A DNA stretch of 64,000 bases from Macrotrachela quadricornifera (GCA_022393335.1 JAJEKB010021880.1:2134318-2198317); one strand, 5' to 3'. Shown: positions 44,517 to 55,894, counted from the first letter of the stretch. Notes: a model not told the origin generated them from the sequence alone. Made by a program: numbers and translations.

Positions 44517-47292
44517 CGTTTAAGTACAATACAGGTAAAGGAACATTAACGAAAGAATTTTCTGAATTGTCTAATCGCTTTTAAACCGAAACTGTATACA
44601 TCATATAAGTTCCAGTGAGTTTTTAATACTCTGAAAAGATTTCATAAATACTACCGCCTCGTTATCGAGATAATGCATTTTTATGGTATTTTTAAACACA
44701 ATGCTATAGTTTCCTCCGAGACAGTGGGATAAATGAGTTCTGAAGCTCAACTTAGAACTTAGCAGAAAGATTAGCTTCAATGAGAATAGCTTATTGTAAA
44801 AATTTCAGATCCGTTTATTGTTCATATTCTAAAATAAGTATATCGGAGCTTACCAATGTACGTAGAGCAATATAGAAGCCATGCTTTTACCATTGCTATA
44901 TCTCAGAAAAGAAAGAACTAAAAGATCTCAAATTGTTGTAATAAACTATTCTCGGCAAGACCTGCCTTCATACAAAGTTTCAAGTCAAAATTCGAAACTC
45001 ATTTTTCTTTTTGTTTCTAGGGAAAATGCAGCATTGTACTTGAAAATACCGTAAAAATGTAGCATCTCAGCAGCAAAAAAGTAGCAGCTCAAACTTTGTT
45101 CCAAGTATGCATAAGTCATTAAGGCTTAGATGATGCATGTAGCCTCAACTCCCAATCAATTGGTTAGTTGAGAGACTTTTTTCGTGAGTGAATTATTTAT
45201 ATGTATACTGTATGACTGTTAAATTTGTAATAGAAAGACTTATGCACTAAATTCTTCTATTTTTTTTCTTTAAATAAGAAACTTAAAATTTATTGGATTG
45301 TTTGTTTCATATTTATAATAAAGTGAAGATTTGTCAAAATATGATAAAAGAAAAGAAAATAAATGAAAGACGATTGATTGCAAGATAATATTATTAGTTC
45401 AATACGCTTTGATTCTGTTTATTGATCTTGCAAAAAGAAGAATGTACCGAAACATGGGTTGAAAAATTCAACCTTCGTTTTATTCGAAACAATATATTTT
45501 CTGCAATTATTTTATAAAATTATATGTTGTATGTAAATTATTATACATTTATAATTATTTTACATGCCATATACTATGATTGCTGTTGCTTCTCATGAAA
45601 AGTCTTGTTTCAACGTTTTTATTAAATAATTTTAATTAGAATTGTATGTCATAATTTCCAATTGAATAAACAATATTAGAAATTGGAATTTAAGATTCAT
45701 GTTTTGCAATTTAACACAAATCCAAAATATATTTCTTGCGAAAGAAGTTGATCTATAAATATAATATCGATGTAATTGATACTCATTCTTAGTGTATTGA
45801 ATTTTAACTTTAATACATTAGAATATCATTACAAATAATATTTCTATTATTTTTAAATGTTTTAATTGAATGAATAAAATGAAGCTTAGAATAGGCATAT
45901 TTAAGAAAATCTTTTATATTATAAACATTCGATAGCTATAATGTAGAGTATTTACTATTGAAATAATGATTTAAAATCACAATCAATATAGAAAATATTC
46001 GTTATGTTATGTTTTGTAATATCTAGTCTTCTACACTACAAATAATCAATAGGTAATAACAACATAAAGAAAAAGATGTTAGAACATAATTGATTAATAT
46101 CAATAGAAATTTTTGAATAGAGACTTTTATAGCATGTAATATTAGGAACTATGTAACTAGAAAACATCAATTTGATTGATATTTTTTCTAATTCAATTTA
46201 TTTTTTTAATCATAAATAAAGAATAAAAACCATTTGTATTTAATTTTGAATTTATAAACTTAAAAAAAATAAAATATCTGTTAATTGAATAACATCCTTC
46301 ATTCATTAGTATAAAAAAATAAAATAATGTATCATTATTTCTTCTTTCGAAATTTTGTTTGTAAAACTAAAGAAAACTATTCTCTTCAATGAGAATTCTT
46401 ACAGGGTATAAAAAAAATATATAATTGATCGGATATTTTATTTTTAAAAAAACTGTTCGATGCAATTTGATATCGAATTCATTCAATAGTTGAGATTTTT
46501 TATTGACAAAAATAAAAGAAAGTAGATAATTTTATTTAACTTTGATTAAACATAAATGCTTGACTACATTCTTCTGTTTAATACAGAAAATAAAACAAAA
46601 TAATTTTCTTCAAAGATTATTGTTGCACTAACGACAATAGTAATTTATCGAGGACTTATAAATAATTCTTAAGCTCGTTTTCAGATATTAAGTGCATATT
46701 TAATTTTAACAAGTGGTTGTATACATTTATTATATATATGGTCGAAGCATAAAAAATTTTTTTATAAGATTGACTAATAATGATAATAAATCTTGACAAT
46801 AAGATATTTTATAATAAATATGATTTCGGATTATTATTTCGAAAAAATCTAATTCACGTATCAGAACTCGTAATTTTGATATTTCCGTTTTTTATCAGTA
46901 ACATTATCTTTTCTTGTGAAACATTTTCTTTTTTTTTTGTACACTTTCATCAATGTGTGCATTGTGCATCCCTCCAACATTAGTTGGAAAGAAAGCAAAA
47001 CAAACCTGTATGTATGTGTAATATGATGTGTCGTATATGAATATTTTTTATAAGCTAATTGGAAAAAAATATTGCTTGGTTAATGAAGCATGAAAATAAA
47101 TAAATGATGAAAAGGAAGTGATATTTCGTAATAGCAAAAAAAACGCTTTTAATAACAAAATATTCGGTATAAAACGAATACAGTTCTTCACAGGTATTAA
47201 CGAAAAAAAATCTTTTTAGTTTAACTTTAAAAACTATTTCAGTTCGATAACACATACAATTTAAAAATTATCCTTTTAATTGAATTAATAAT
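44517..47292. other. Gene-free AT-rich stretch
   Basis: No gene, RNA or repeat structure supportable. The frame at 46,780-46,983 is low-complexity. Confidence 0.4.
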
Positions 47293-47586
47293 ATGGATAA
47301 ATCGAAGCAAATAATTGGTGGTGTCATTGACAGCAAGAAGACCAAAGAAACCCACAGTCCAGTTAAAAACAATAATACAAGTACAAGGCCATCATGACGC
47401 ACAAATAATCGTACTATTCAAAATTTCATACTAGTCTGGCTCGACACCAGTATCGACGAAGCAAAAAATGCCGATTGTATCAATACAATATCTAAATTAA
47501 GAGAAGTTATTAACACCGTACATACATTCACTTCTGCAGATGAATGTATTAATTTTATTAGTGACATTAAAGAAGAAAAAGCGTTT
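47293..47586 (+). pseudogene. N-terminal part of the second ART-TPR gene, broken by an in-frame TGA
   Basis: From an ATG at 47293 the frame runs in phase into the ART-TPR coding region, but TGA at 47395-47397 (codon 35) interrupts it. After the stop the sequence is clearly homologous to the first ART-TPR gene (IQNFILVWLDTSI against VQNYLLIWVDANI), so the region was coding. A 54-bp GT-AG interval (47381-47434, 18 codons) could remove the stop if spliced, but it would also delete that conserved strand. Confidence 0.65.
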
Positions 47587-49140
47587 ATGATTTCGTCGGG
47601 CACACTTGGACAAACAACAGTGCCCATTATTCATGAAATGTCACAGGTAAGTAAGATCTATATTTTTTGTGGAAACAAAGCTCGCCATGAACAGTGGGTC
47701 AGAAATTGGGCAAAGGTGAAAGGTGTTTTCACAGATATTAAACCAATCTGCGATGCACTAAAACAGGCTACCTACGAATGTGATCAAAACACCACGTCGA
47801 TAAGCTTTGTACCTACGACTAGTGATGCAAAAAATAAAAATCTTAATCAACTCGATCAATCCTTTATGTATACTCAGATACAAAAGGAAATTCTATTAAC
47901 AATTGATTTCGAGCAAAAACATCTCAAAGACTTTATTGTCTACTGTCGCGAACAATTCGCTGGTAATACAAGCGAATTAAAAAATGTTGATAAACTCGAA
48001 CGAGAATATCGCAAACATCTTCCAATCTGGTGGTATACTTATCATTGTTTTCTATTTTCAATGCTAAATCGTGCTTTACGAATGATGGAAGCTGATCTCG
48101 TCTTTAATATGGCCTTTTTCGTTAAAGATCTTCACAGGCATATTGAGCAACTTCACTCTGCACAATATGCTGGACTTACTCATTCGAACACATTCATCGT
48201 GTATCGTGGTCAAGGTCTCTCACAAACAGACTTTGATAAATTATTCAAAACAATAGGTGGACTATTGTCTTTTAATAATTTTTTATCCACCAGTATGAAA
48301 CGACAAGTATCTCTTAATTTTGCTCGTGAAACAATGGAAACTTCTGATTTAGTGGGTATTTTATTCGTCATGAAAATTGATCCATCTATACCGTCAACGC
48401 CTTTTGCCAATATTCGTAATGTTAGTTGTTATCAAGATGAAGAAGAAATTCTCTTTTCTATGCACTCGATTTTCCGAATTCGAGATATAAAACAAATCGA
48501 TAATAACAACAATCGTCTCTGGGAAGTCAAATTAACACTAACAAGTGATAATGATTTGAATTTACATAGTTTAACTGAACAAATACGCAAAGAGATAATT
48601 CCAGATCTGAAAGGTTGGCATCGAATCGGTAATTTATTAATTAAACTCGGACAGTTTAATAAAGCACAACAACTGTGCGAATTTATGCTTCATCAAAAAC
48701 CCAATGAAGCTGATGAAGCAAACATTTGTCATATGCTCGGAATGATCAAGCATGGTCAAGGAGAATATACACAAGCAATTACATTTTATAAAAAATCAAT
48801 TGAAATCAAACAGAAGATTCTCTCTCCTACACACCCACATTTGGCTACTTCTTACGGAAGTATTGGTTTGGTGTATAACAGCATGGGCGATTATTCAAAA
48901 GCACTTTCATATTATGAAAAAGCACTTGAAATACGACAAAAAACTCTTCCTCAAAATCATCCTGATTTGGCTTTGTCTTACAATGATATAGGTTTTGTAT
49001 ATGACAAGAAAGGTGACTATAAGAAAGCACTTTCATTTTATGAACGTGCTCTAGATATAGGACAACATGTACTACCTGAAAATCACCGTGATCTTCAAAC
49101 ATACAAGAAAAACGTTGAAATTATAAGAAAGAAATTGTAA
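47587..49140 (+). CDS. Second ART-TPR protein (ADP-ribosyltransferase + kinesin-light-chain-type TPRs)
   Basis: 517 residues from the first Met after the in-frame TGA; the ancestral protein would be about 98 residues longer. It begins inside the unassigned N-terminal domain (SSGTLGQTTVP to IYIFCGNK). The ART-type domain keeps the whole triad: Arg207 in YRGQG, Ser234-Thr-Ser236 in FLSTSM, and Glu285/Glu287 in the E-x-E position (DEEEILFSM). The C-terminus has a TPR-like unit plus three 42-residue TPRs, against five TPRs in the paralogue at 23.4 kb. Both end in RKKL. Divergence from the paralogue is broad but the catalytic residues are conserved, which suggests selection on activity. It is either translated from an internal start or a young pseudogene. 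Confidence 0.8.
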   Translation: MISSGTLGQTTVPIIHEMSQVSKIYIFCGNKARHEQWVRNWAKVKGVFTDIKPICDALKQATYECDQNTTSISFVPTTSDAKNKNLNQLDQSFMYTQIQKEILLTIDFEQKHLKDFIVYCREQFAGNTSELKNVDKLEREYRKHLPIWWYTYHCFLFSMLNRALRMMEADLVFNMAFFVKDLHRHIEQLHSAQYAGLTHSNTFIVYRGQGLSQTDFDKLFKTIGGLLSFNNFLSTSMKRQVSLNFARETMETSDLVGILFVMKIDPSIPSTPFANIRNVSCYQDEEEILFSMHSIFRIRDIKQIDNNNNRLWEVKLTLTSDNDLNLHSLTEQIRKEIIPDLKGWHRIGNLLIKLGQFNKAQQLCEFMLHQKPNEADEANICHMLGMIKHGQGEYTQAITFYKKSIEIKQKILSPTHPHLATSYGSIGLVYNSMGDYSKALSYYEKALEIRQKTLPQNHPDLALSYNDIGFVYDKKGDYKKALSFYERALDIGQHVLPENHRDLQTYKKNVEIIRKKL

Positions 49141-49169
49141 TTATGTATTTTTTTTGTTTCTATTTGCAA

Positions 49170-49175
49170 AATAAA
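49170..49175 (+). terminator. Candidate polyadenylation signal of the second ART-TPR gene
   Basis: AATAAA lies 30 bases after the TAA stop. Confidence 0.35.
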
Positions 49176-49382
49176 TATTCAAAGACCTCGGAAATATTTG
49201 GTTAAATAAGAAACACGCGCACGCATGTTCAGAGGAACTCTGTCAAATTGGGAAAACACAACGGGAAGATGCCCATCGGTAAGGTAGCCCATTACATATG
49301 CATGTAGATATATATATGAACATGTATATATATGGTATAACGACCTGTGCGGCATAGTTTGTGTTTTTCAACAGTAAGAATG

Positions 49383-49535
49383 CGTGGGAATAGGTTGAAG
49401 GAAAAAATGTCGAAGGAAAAATTACGAAAAAAAATATCTCGAAAATAGACAATAACGAAAGGAATAATATTGAAAACGCTGAATGCGAAAGGTGAAATGC
49501 CGAGGAAAGGAATCTCGAAAGAAATAATCCGGAAA
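49383..49535. repeat. Degenerate aatgtcgaaaggaaa array, left side of the MULE remnant
   Basis: About ten decayed copies of the 15-16 bp unit also seen at 2.4-3.2 kb, in the orientation gaaaaaatgtcgaaggaaa. A reverse-oriented array lies at 52,480-52,572, so the pair brackets the MULE transposase remnant. Confidence 0.55.
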
Positions 49536-49730
49536 GTTGAGATCACATTCACTATTGTCATCATTCATAGTATACAGGGTAATGCTTTATTAGCGAGAAA
49601 AAGAAAAAATTCATTCACATAATAATACGGTTAAAATTGAACAACTTCACTTCAAATAATGCGAACAAGTAATGACTTATTCCTAGTTTAATTTATGTTG
49701 TTTCGAAAAAGTATTTTTGGCAACAACATA

Positions 49731-52150
49731 TCATAAGCCATGGAGCAGTTCTTGAGCATTTATTTTCCCATCGTTATAACGTGAATATAATGTATTCAGA
49801 CGTTCTTGCACAGCATTGGTTGTTGCTGATTCCCATCGAGTGGAAAGACCAGCCTTCATTTGAATTAGTACTTAGGGCATACCAAAAGTAGTGAGCCTGA
49901 TACTTTATTCTCGCATAGAAGGCTTGGAGAAATTTTCTTTTTTTACTAATAGATAGAGCGTGTTTCACTCTATTTTTCTATACTATTTGATCAATATGAA
50001 ACTGTTATCATAATAATAAAATTTCGATAAAATCTGTGTTTGTCGCATATACGCTGGTAGCATGAGCATGAGTGCTTGTGAGTATTTTTGGAATAACTTT
50101 TGATGATAACAAGATAGAGAACTGCGGTTTTCGCCGTTGGAAAGAGGAGATGAAGACGCATCAAGCTATGTATTACTGATTTTTCTAACCTGCTTTTTGT
50201 AAGGTTTTAGCTCACCTTTTAAAGAGCAAATCTATTGCATGAGTTGTTTATAGTAAATTGTCAATAATCGTGTTCACATTTAAACCGTTAATCGAAGATC
50301 TACAAACTGCGTAAGACTCAGCTCTTAAAATTTAATTATTTATGGATAATACCTATTCTAGACGAATCTCTACTAGGATATTCTATCAAATTTTTTGCTT
50401 TTTCTTTTTTTCATGAAACAAGCGTTTGTCCGACGGTTAGAAAATAGAATAAAAAAACCGTCAGAAATCATGTTAGAAAAATCGATAATATATGGTTCGA
50501 TGCGACTTCATCTCCTCTTTCCAACGGCGAAAACCGTAGTTCTCTATATTGTTTCTATGAAAAGTTATTCCAAAAATACACACGAGATTTCATGCTACCA
50601 GCACATATGCGACAGAAACCGATCTTATCGAAATTTTATTATTATGATAACAGTTTCATATTGATCAAATAGCATAGAAAAATAGAGTGAAACACGCTCT
50701 ATCTATTGGTAAAAAAAGAAAATTTCTCCAAGCCTTCGATACAAGAATAAAGTATCAGGCTCACTACTTTTGGTATACCCTAAGTAGATGATTAAATTGG
50801 TTTTCTTCGAACTGGAGAAATTTGATGAAAGTCCATATATTCTGATGACTTTTCGATAGACGTGCATTGATACGATTATGATAACCTAAAAATACATTCA
50901 ACCAAGAAAAGTTTCCAACGAAAATATTGCAAATAGCTTCAGCATTGTTGTTGGCCCTTATCTGCAGCCCATAGACATTCCATCGTTTCAGATCAATGGT
51001 TTTAATTCAATACTTTTCAAAATATTTAAATAAAGGTTTTAATGAGTCATATTTGGACGTTGTTGCTTGAAGAATGATGTCGAATATATCATCAAACGCT
51101 TGGAGAACTAAAGATACTGTCATTAACGGAAGAGCCACCAATTTTCGACATATTGTTCGAATTCCTTCGTCAGCACTATAATCATATGACAATTCGAGAC
51201 CTTGTATATTACGATAGACCGCTTGTGTAGAGTGGAAATGACATCCAACATGTTCACAGGTCAAAGACTAAACGATAAAATAATTGATGTGAGTTCAACT
51301 AATCGTTCAATAATACGTACTTCACCACTGATGACTTCTGCCAAACCTGGTTCGAAATCAGACATGATCGTAGCGGGATTGAAACTGATAATCTTCGAAT
51401 TAGCGATAAATCTTAATTCACGGAATAAAAATCTGTATGTTAATTTCTTCCGATCAGGTAAAGTCCAAATACACACGCAAAGTCTAAAATTCATCAGAGT
51501 GTAATTAATGGTGTAAAAAGAAAGTATGGCGCTTACATTGTTCATATTTAATTGCGTGTAAGCTGTAAACTTGATCGAACACGGTTGATACTGCATTGAA
51601 AGTACCATCGATCGAGACAATCGTACTTTCAAATAAGGTCTTCAATTGTTCATTTCACGCAAACAGCAAAACACGTATTTTTCTTTTGATCACTTTATCC
51701 GCACAAATAAAAGGTTCATTTTCAATGTTCTTGCGTACAATTCAGGAATATCGATAATTTGTGAGTCTGGAATAGGACGCGTTTCCACTTGTCGTGCTTT
51801 ATTCAATGTACTTCCTAAAAGAAATGTTAGTTTATGATATATGATTAATAACACTCACTTATTCATCTCTCTTTCAAATGGTAGAATGGCGATCGATAAA
51901 CACATTAAATCTGCTTTCACCGATTTTTCATCATATATTTTAGGTATTGGCGTCGTTTCATTGATCGCACGTTCCTTCAAAATGTGTTTGAATCTTCGGA
52001 TTTCAATTTTTTCCGGCTCTGGTGGATGACAATGATCACCGTTGTTTTTGATTATACTGTCATTTTTATCAGTATGCAAAGTTACACCACAATGACGATC
52101 ATCACATCGATAGTATTTTACTTTTGTCGTCGTTTTCTTCAGTTTTCACA
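49731..52150 (-). pseudogene. MULE transposase with FLYWCH-type finger, decayed and interrupted by a MITE
   Basis: Read on the minus strand. About 52,140-52,000 gives a FLYWCH-type zinc finger (YYRCDDRHCGVTLHTDKND then GDHCHPPEP). About 51,820-51,640 gives a linker (RPIPDSQIIDIPELYA). About 51,500-51,160 gives the MULE core: LPDRKKLTYRFLFREL, then MSDFEPGLAEVI with a catalytic Asp, then, after a frame break, HVGCHFHSTQAVYRNIQGL. About 51,000-50,790 gives WNVYGLQIRANNNAEAICN. The last part, 49,868-49,731 (LIQMKAGLSTRWESATTNAV), follows after the 914-bp inserted element. Several stops and frame breaks. MULE transposases move Mutator-like DNA elements. Confidence 0.85.
49871..50784. mobile_element. 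914-bp long-inverted-repeat element, TA-flanked (family 1, copy 2), inside the MULE gene
   Basis: The termini are CTTAGGGCATACCAAAAGTA on the left and CTTAGGGTATACCAAAAGTA in reverse complement on the right. The arms match for about 310 bases (gtgagcctgatactttattc and others). TA flanks both ends (49869-49870 and 50785-50786). The MULE frame continues directly on both sides, which proves insertion. The terminus and the ctatgctatttgatcant block are shared with the element at 27,113-28,100. No open frame. Confidence 0.88.
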
Positions 52151-52479
52151 GAAAACCATCGAACATCAACATTTGTTTTCATTTTTGTGAAAGAATGGTC
52201 ATTGGTGGAACAGATTGTGGACTGATTCGATTTAAAACAAAAGTTGATTGATGTAGTGTTTCAACTCAAGTAATGATCGATCACAATGTGCGGTATCGAG
52301 TTATGTACATGTGTATCACTTGGCGGATGGACATTGGTAAAGCGAATATCCAACCAAAAACAGAATATTTCAACTATTCATTTCTAGTGACCTCCCACCA
52401 CCAGTCTATGTCTTTTCCACTAGTCATACTCGACATTTAATGCTTTAGAGATTTTTCTTTCCATATTTTTTTCATTCAC

Positions 52480-52572
52480 CTTTTCTTCTTTTCAGGATAT
52501 TTCTTTTTCAAGATTATTCTTTTCTTGATTTATCTTTTCGATATTTCCTTTTGAGATTTTTTTTCGTGCTAT
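52480..52572. repeat. Degenerate reverse-oriented repeat array, right side of the MULE remnant
   Basis: About six decayed units of the form ttttcgatatttcc, the reverse complement of the aatgtcgaaaggaaa unit. The mariner element starts only six bases to the right. Confidence 0.5.
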
Positions 52573-52577
52573 TGCTA

Positions 52578-53884
52578 CTTAGGGTCGTACAAAAAGTTCC
52601 CAGATTGCTATTGGCAATTTTATAAACCAATTAATATCGAAGAGTTTTGTGCATGGATAAATAGTGGAATGTCTTATCTATAATAGTATATATAGTAAAT
52701 TTCTTTAAGACTTAGTTACAGTATATTTTCGATAAACTTTAATTCGAACTTAAAAAAGAATTTCAAAAATGGATAATGAATACAATCGATATTATATTAA
52801 AATTCGAACTATTTTGGGGTTAAATCCAAAGACAATTCACGAAGAACTTGCAACAGCTTTGGGACCCAAGGCTCTATCATATCCAACAGTTACAGAGTGG
52901 ACAAAGCGTTTACGTGAAGGAAGAGAAGATGTCAATGATGATCCTCGATCTGGTCGTCCAGTTTCCGTGCTTACAGATGAAAATATTGAATTAGTACGAC
53001 AGGTTATCAACAATGATCCACATTCAACTTATGATGAAATTATAGCTGAGACATCTCTCTCTCGTGGTACAATAGAACAAATTATCCACAATTATCTCAA
53101 GATGAGAAAAGTTACATCTCGTTGGATACCACATCAACTGAATGATGAACAAAAGCAAGAGCGAGTCCGACTTTGTCGTGAAAATTTAGCAAAATTTCGT
53201 AATGATTCCTGGCGATTATGTGATATTATTACAGATGATGAGACGTGGATTTACCATAGGCAGATTCATCACAAGTCAACAAACAAAACCTGGATTGGCG
53301 AAGGTGAATCACCACGTACTATCGTTCGTCGAAGCAAATTTGAACCAAAAAATTTATTTTCTGTATTCTTTAAATCAAATGGTCCTGTTCTTATCCATGC
53401 TGTTAATAATGACGAGACTTCAGATCACGGCAATTATATAGAAAATTACCTCAAGCCTGTTGTGAAAGAAATACGGAAACAAAGAAAATCAAATGGTACT
53501 AAAGGTATAAAATTCCTTCACGACGATGCTTTACCGCATCATCATCCACATGTTATTAATTATTTAACAGAAGAAGATATCAAATATAATGCCACATTCA
53601 CCATATTCATCTAACCTTGCACCGTGTGATTATTAGCTAAGTGATTACATCAAACAGAATTTAACGGATCAATGGATAAAAAACTATTGACTCATGCGAT
53701 TTCCAGGCTAATAAAAAATATTCCAGAAGAAGAATTTAAAAAAACTTTTGACAATTAGAGAGGATTCAGCTTTATATAAATAATCATGGTAGCTATTCTG
53801 AACATTTAATTAAATAAAACCTGAACTTTCTCTTTCTTTTTATATTTTTTTAAAAAAGTCTGAGAAGTTTTTGTACGATCTAAG
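52578..53884. mobile_element. 1.31-kb mariner-type element with terminal inverted repeats
   Basis: The left terminus reads CTTAGGGTCGTACAAAAAGT. The right terminus in reverse complement reads CTTAGATCGTACAAAAACTT, then both run into ctcaga/cccaga. TA flanks both ends (52576-52577 and 53885-53886). The total length and the single central transposase reading frame are typical of mariner. The transposase is broken near its C-terminus. Confidence 0.87.
52769..53740 (+). pseudogene. Mariner transposase, nearly complete but frameshifted
   Basis: The open frame 52769-53614 encodes 281 residues. An N-terminal helix-turn-helix pair ends in the SGRPVSV motif at about residue 60. The first catalytic Asp is in ITDDETWIYH (about 155) and the second in FLHDDALPHHHPH (about 252). 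A frameshift near 53,585 then moves the reading into another frame, where SSNLAPCDY carries the third Asp, followed at once by a stop (TAG at 53,629-53,631). Further stops follow to about 53,740. The frame is otherwise intact, so inactivation is recent. Confidence 0.85.
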
Positions 53885-53886
53885 TA

Positions 53887-54534
53887 TTGTTCACGAATAA
53901 TCGGTATTTGTCGGGAATTTAATCATTTTCTTACCTTCTTCACAGTTGTAACAGGTCTGTTGCTTAGAAGATATCAAAAACGCTCCACCTAGATGAACTA
54001 AGCATACCGTACTAGAACGATAATAAATGTTATCACAAAACGTCTTGAGTAAATATATAATTTCTCTGCAATGAAAAAAACAAGCAACCATTTGAAGCAG
54101 TTAAATTAAAATATTAAGCGTAGTAGATCGAGATCCGATATTCTTTGAAAGATGATTAAGAAAATTTTTACACAAAATTCAAAGTACATCTGTGAATAAA
54201 AGACATGCTAAAACTGCAGTGTCAGAATTAATTACCAACGAGTAAAACCCAATATTTTGATCAATATTAATCACTTGATTGTAAACTATTGATAGCACTA
54301 AGTGACATTACAAGAAGTGTAGCTCTTATTATTATAATAAAAAAAATTTTTCTTGAGAATTTTCGAATTATTTTCGTTGTTCAATTGATTATCTAACACC
54401 GATATGTTTGGTATTATTTTATTTTGATCAGTTCACGTTATGATTAGTAATAATCCTTCTTCTTTCTATCTTGAACTAAAGTTTATTAAGTGTGTAATTG
54501 AAGATTTAATTTTTCTCGACAGCCTAGGGATCTG
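53887..54534. other. Gene-free stretch
   Basis: No supportable gene. The frame at 53,891-54,091 on the minus strand has no domain. Confidence 0.4.
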
Positions 54535-55238
54535 CAAAATGACTTTTTTTAGTCCCGGTCCCGGTATTGCTTATAGCTAAATTTTTTTTCTTTCACATAT
54601 ATCAAAACTCAGGATCGACTTTTCTTCTTACACAAGGCCTATATGCATGTCGGTTGGCATAGTACTATTTGAAGAGTAAATCTGAATTTGGTCGAAAAAT
54701 AAAAATATCGAAAGGGTAAATGTCAAAAATAAGAATGCCGAAACAGAAATAAGGTTGAAGGCAAAAAGTAAGAGAGTGAATGAGCGTGAGGACGATCTCC
54801 ACTTCCATCTTCTTTTGTTTCTCATATTTTTACCTTCGAATATATATCTTATTTTTGTTTTTAACATTATTCTGGTGAATAAAAACGAAGCGATTCACGC
54901 TAAAAATAGCAGAAAAATGATAAAACATTGCACTTATAAGGGGACGTTTAAACTGCTAGTAACTCGAATCTATATTTATTATAGTTTGCATACTGAAAAT
55001 CCACGCAAGTTTTTAAAAAAATTCGATTGTTGTTAACAAAATCGTGATTTATAAAAGGCTTTTATTGAGTTTGAAAACAAAAACAGTCGATTTACAAATT
55101 TTTCATCAGAACAGAGTAGAAAAATATAAACATATTTAGTATAATACTTAATGAAAATAAGCCGACCGAGACCAGTCTAGAAGGATGTTGGTCTCGGTCC
55201 CGATCCCAATCCCACCGGGACCACTTTGCAGATTCCTA
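54535..55238. mobile_element. About 704-bp element with TAGGGATCTGCAAA-type inverted ends
   Basis: The left end reads TAGGGATCTGCAAAATG followed by agtcccggtcccgg. The right end in reverse complement reads TAGGAATCTGCAAAGTG followed by gtcccggtggg. The ends resemble hAT termini, but no 8-bp duplication is visible. An array of the aatgtcgaaa unit (54,690-54,770) lies inside, with a ggcatagt-type block before it that is shared with 49,350. Confidence 0.6.
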
Positions 55239-55599
55239 GTAAAATATGATGACGTTTTGCATGAAGTTAAAAGAATTTCTAGAAAGTAAGAAAATATAAT
55301 TTCATTCTTATCTTAATGATAATTATTTTCAAGTACATTTAATCAAGAATGGCAAGATTTAACTACTGCAATTGAGATACGATCAGTATATTTTTCATGT
55401 TGTTTTAAAACGTAAGTGATCAATGGAAGATTTATTTTCTTGCAATCCGAAAGAGTTTCGTTAATGTATCAGATAGTTTTACTGCTATCGATTTGCTTTG
55501 ATTGACGAAAATAGAGAATTAGTTAGAAAAAAATAGTTGTTATCTGTGTTCAATAAGATTTTTTTTAATGTGTCATTTAATATAGAAATGAATAAAAAT

Positions 55600-55770
55600 T
55601 AGTTTTTCTGCAGGACGGAAGAAGTAAGAATTTCGCCAGATTAATTTACCCACGCTTGCTTCACCTAAAAGCAATGTATTCAAATCGGTAGATTCCATCG
55701 AAGACGTTGCTACTCCAGATGAAATTGTTACTGTAGCATTTGATTAGAAAAATTTCATATTGGATGGTTT
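55600..55770 (-). pseudogene. Fragment with a degenerate P-loop
   Basis: The minus strand reads TDLNTLLLGEASVGKLIWRN. The LLLGEasVGK core resembles a GTPase P-loop (GxxxxGK[ST]) but lacks the Ser/Thr after the Lys. Stops lie on both sides. It is probably the remnant of a P-loop NTPase gene; too short to place in a family. Confidence 0.35.
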
Positions 55771-55894
55771 GAAAGAACACTGATATCTGTCACGTTAAAG
55801 TATTCTAATTCGTTAATAAAATGGATTTTATTTTTCGATTTCTTCACCATCTGATTGAGAGTGTCAAATTCTTTGTTTAAATTTCAGTGTTTGA

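Noticed and set aside
47381..47434. 54-bp GT-AG interval as an intron removing the TGA
   Set aside because: Length and ends fit, but it would delete a strand that is conserved with the paralogue (QNFILVWL against QNYLLIWV). A nonsense mutation is simpler. Kept as an alternative to test.
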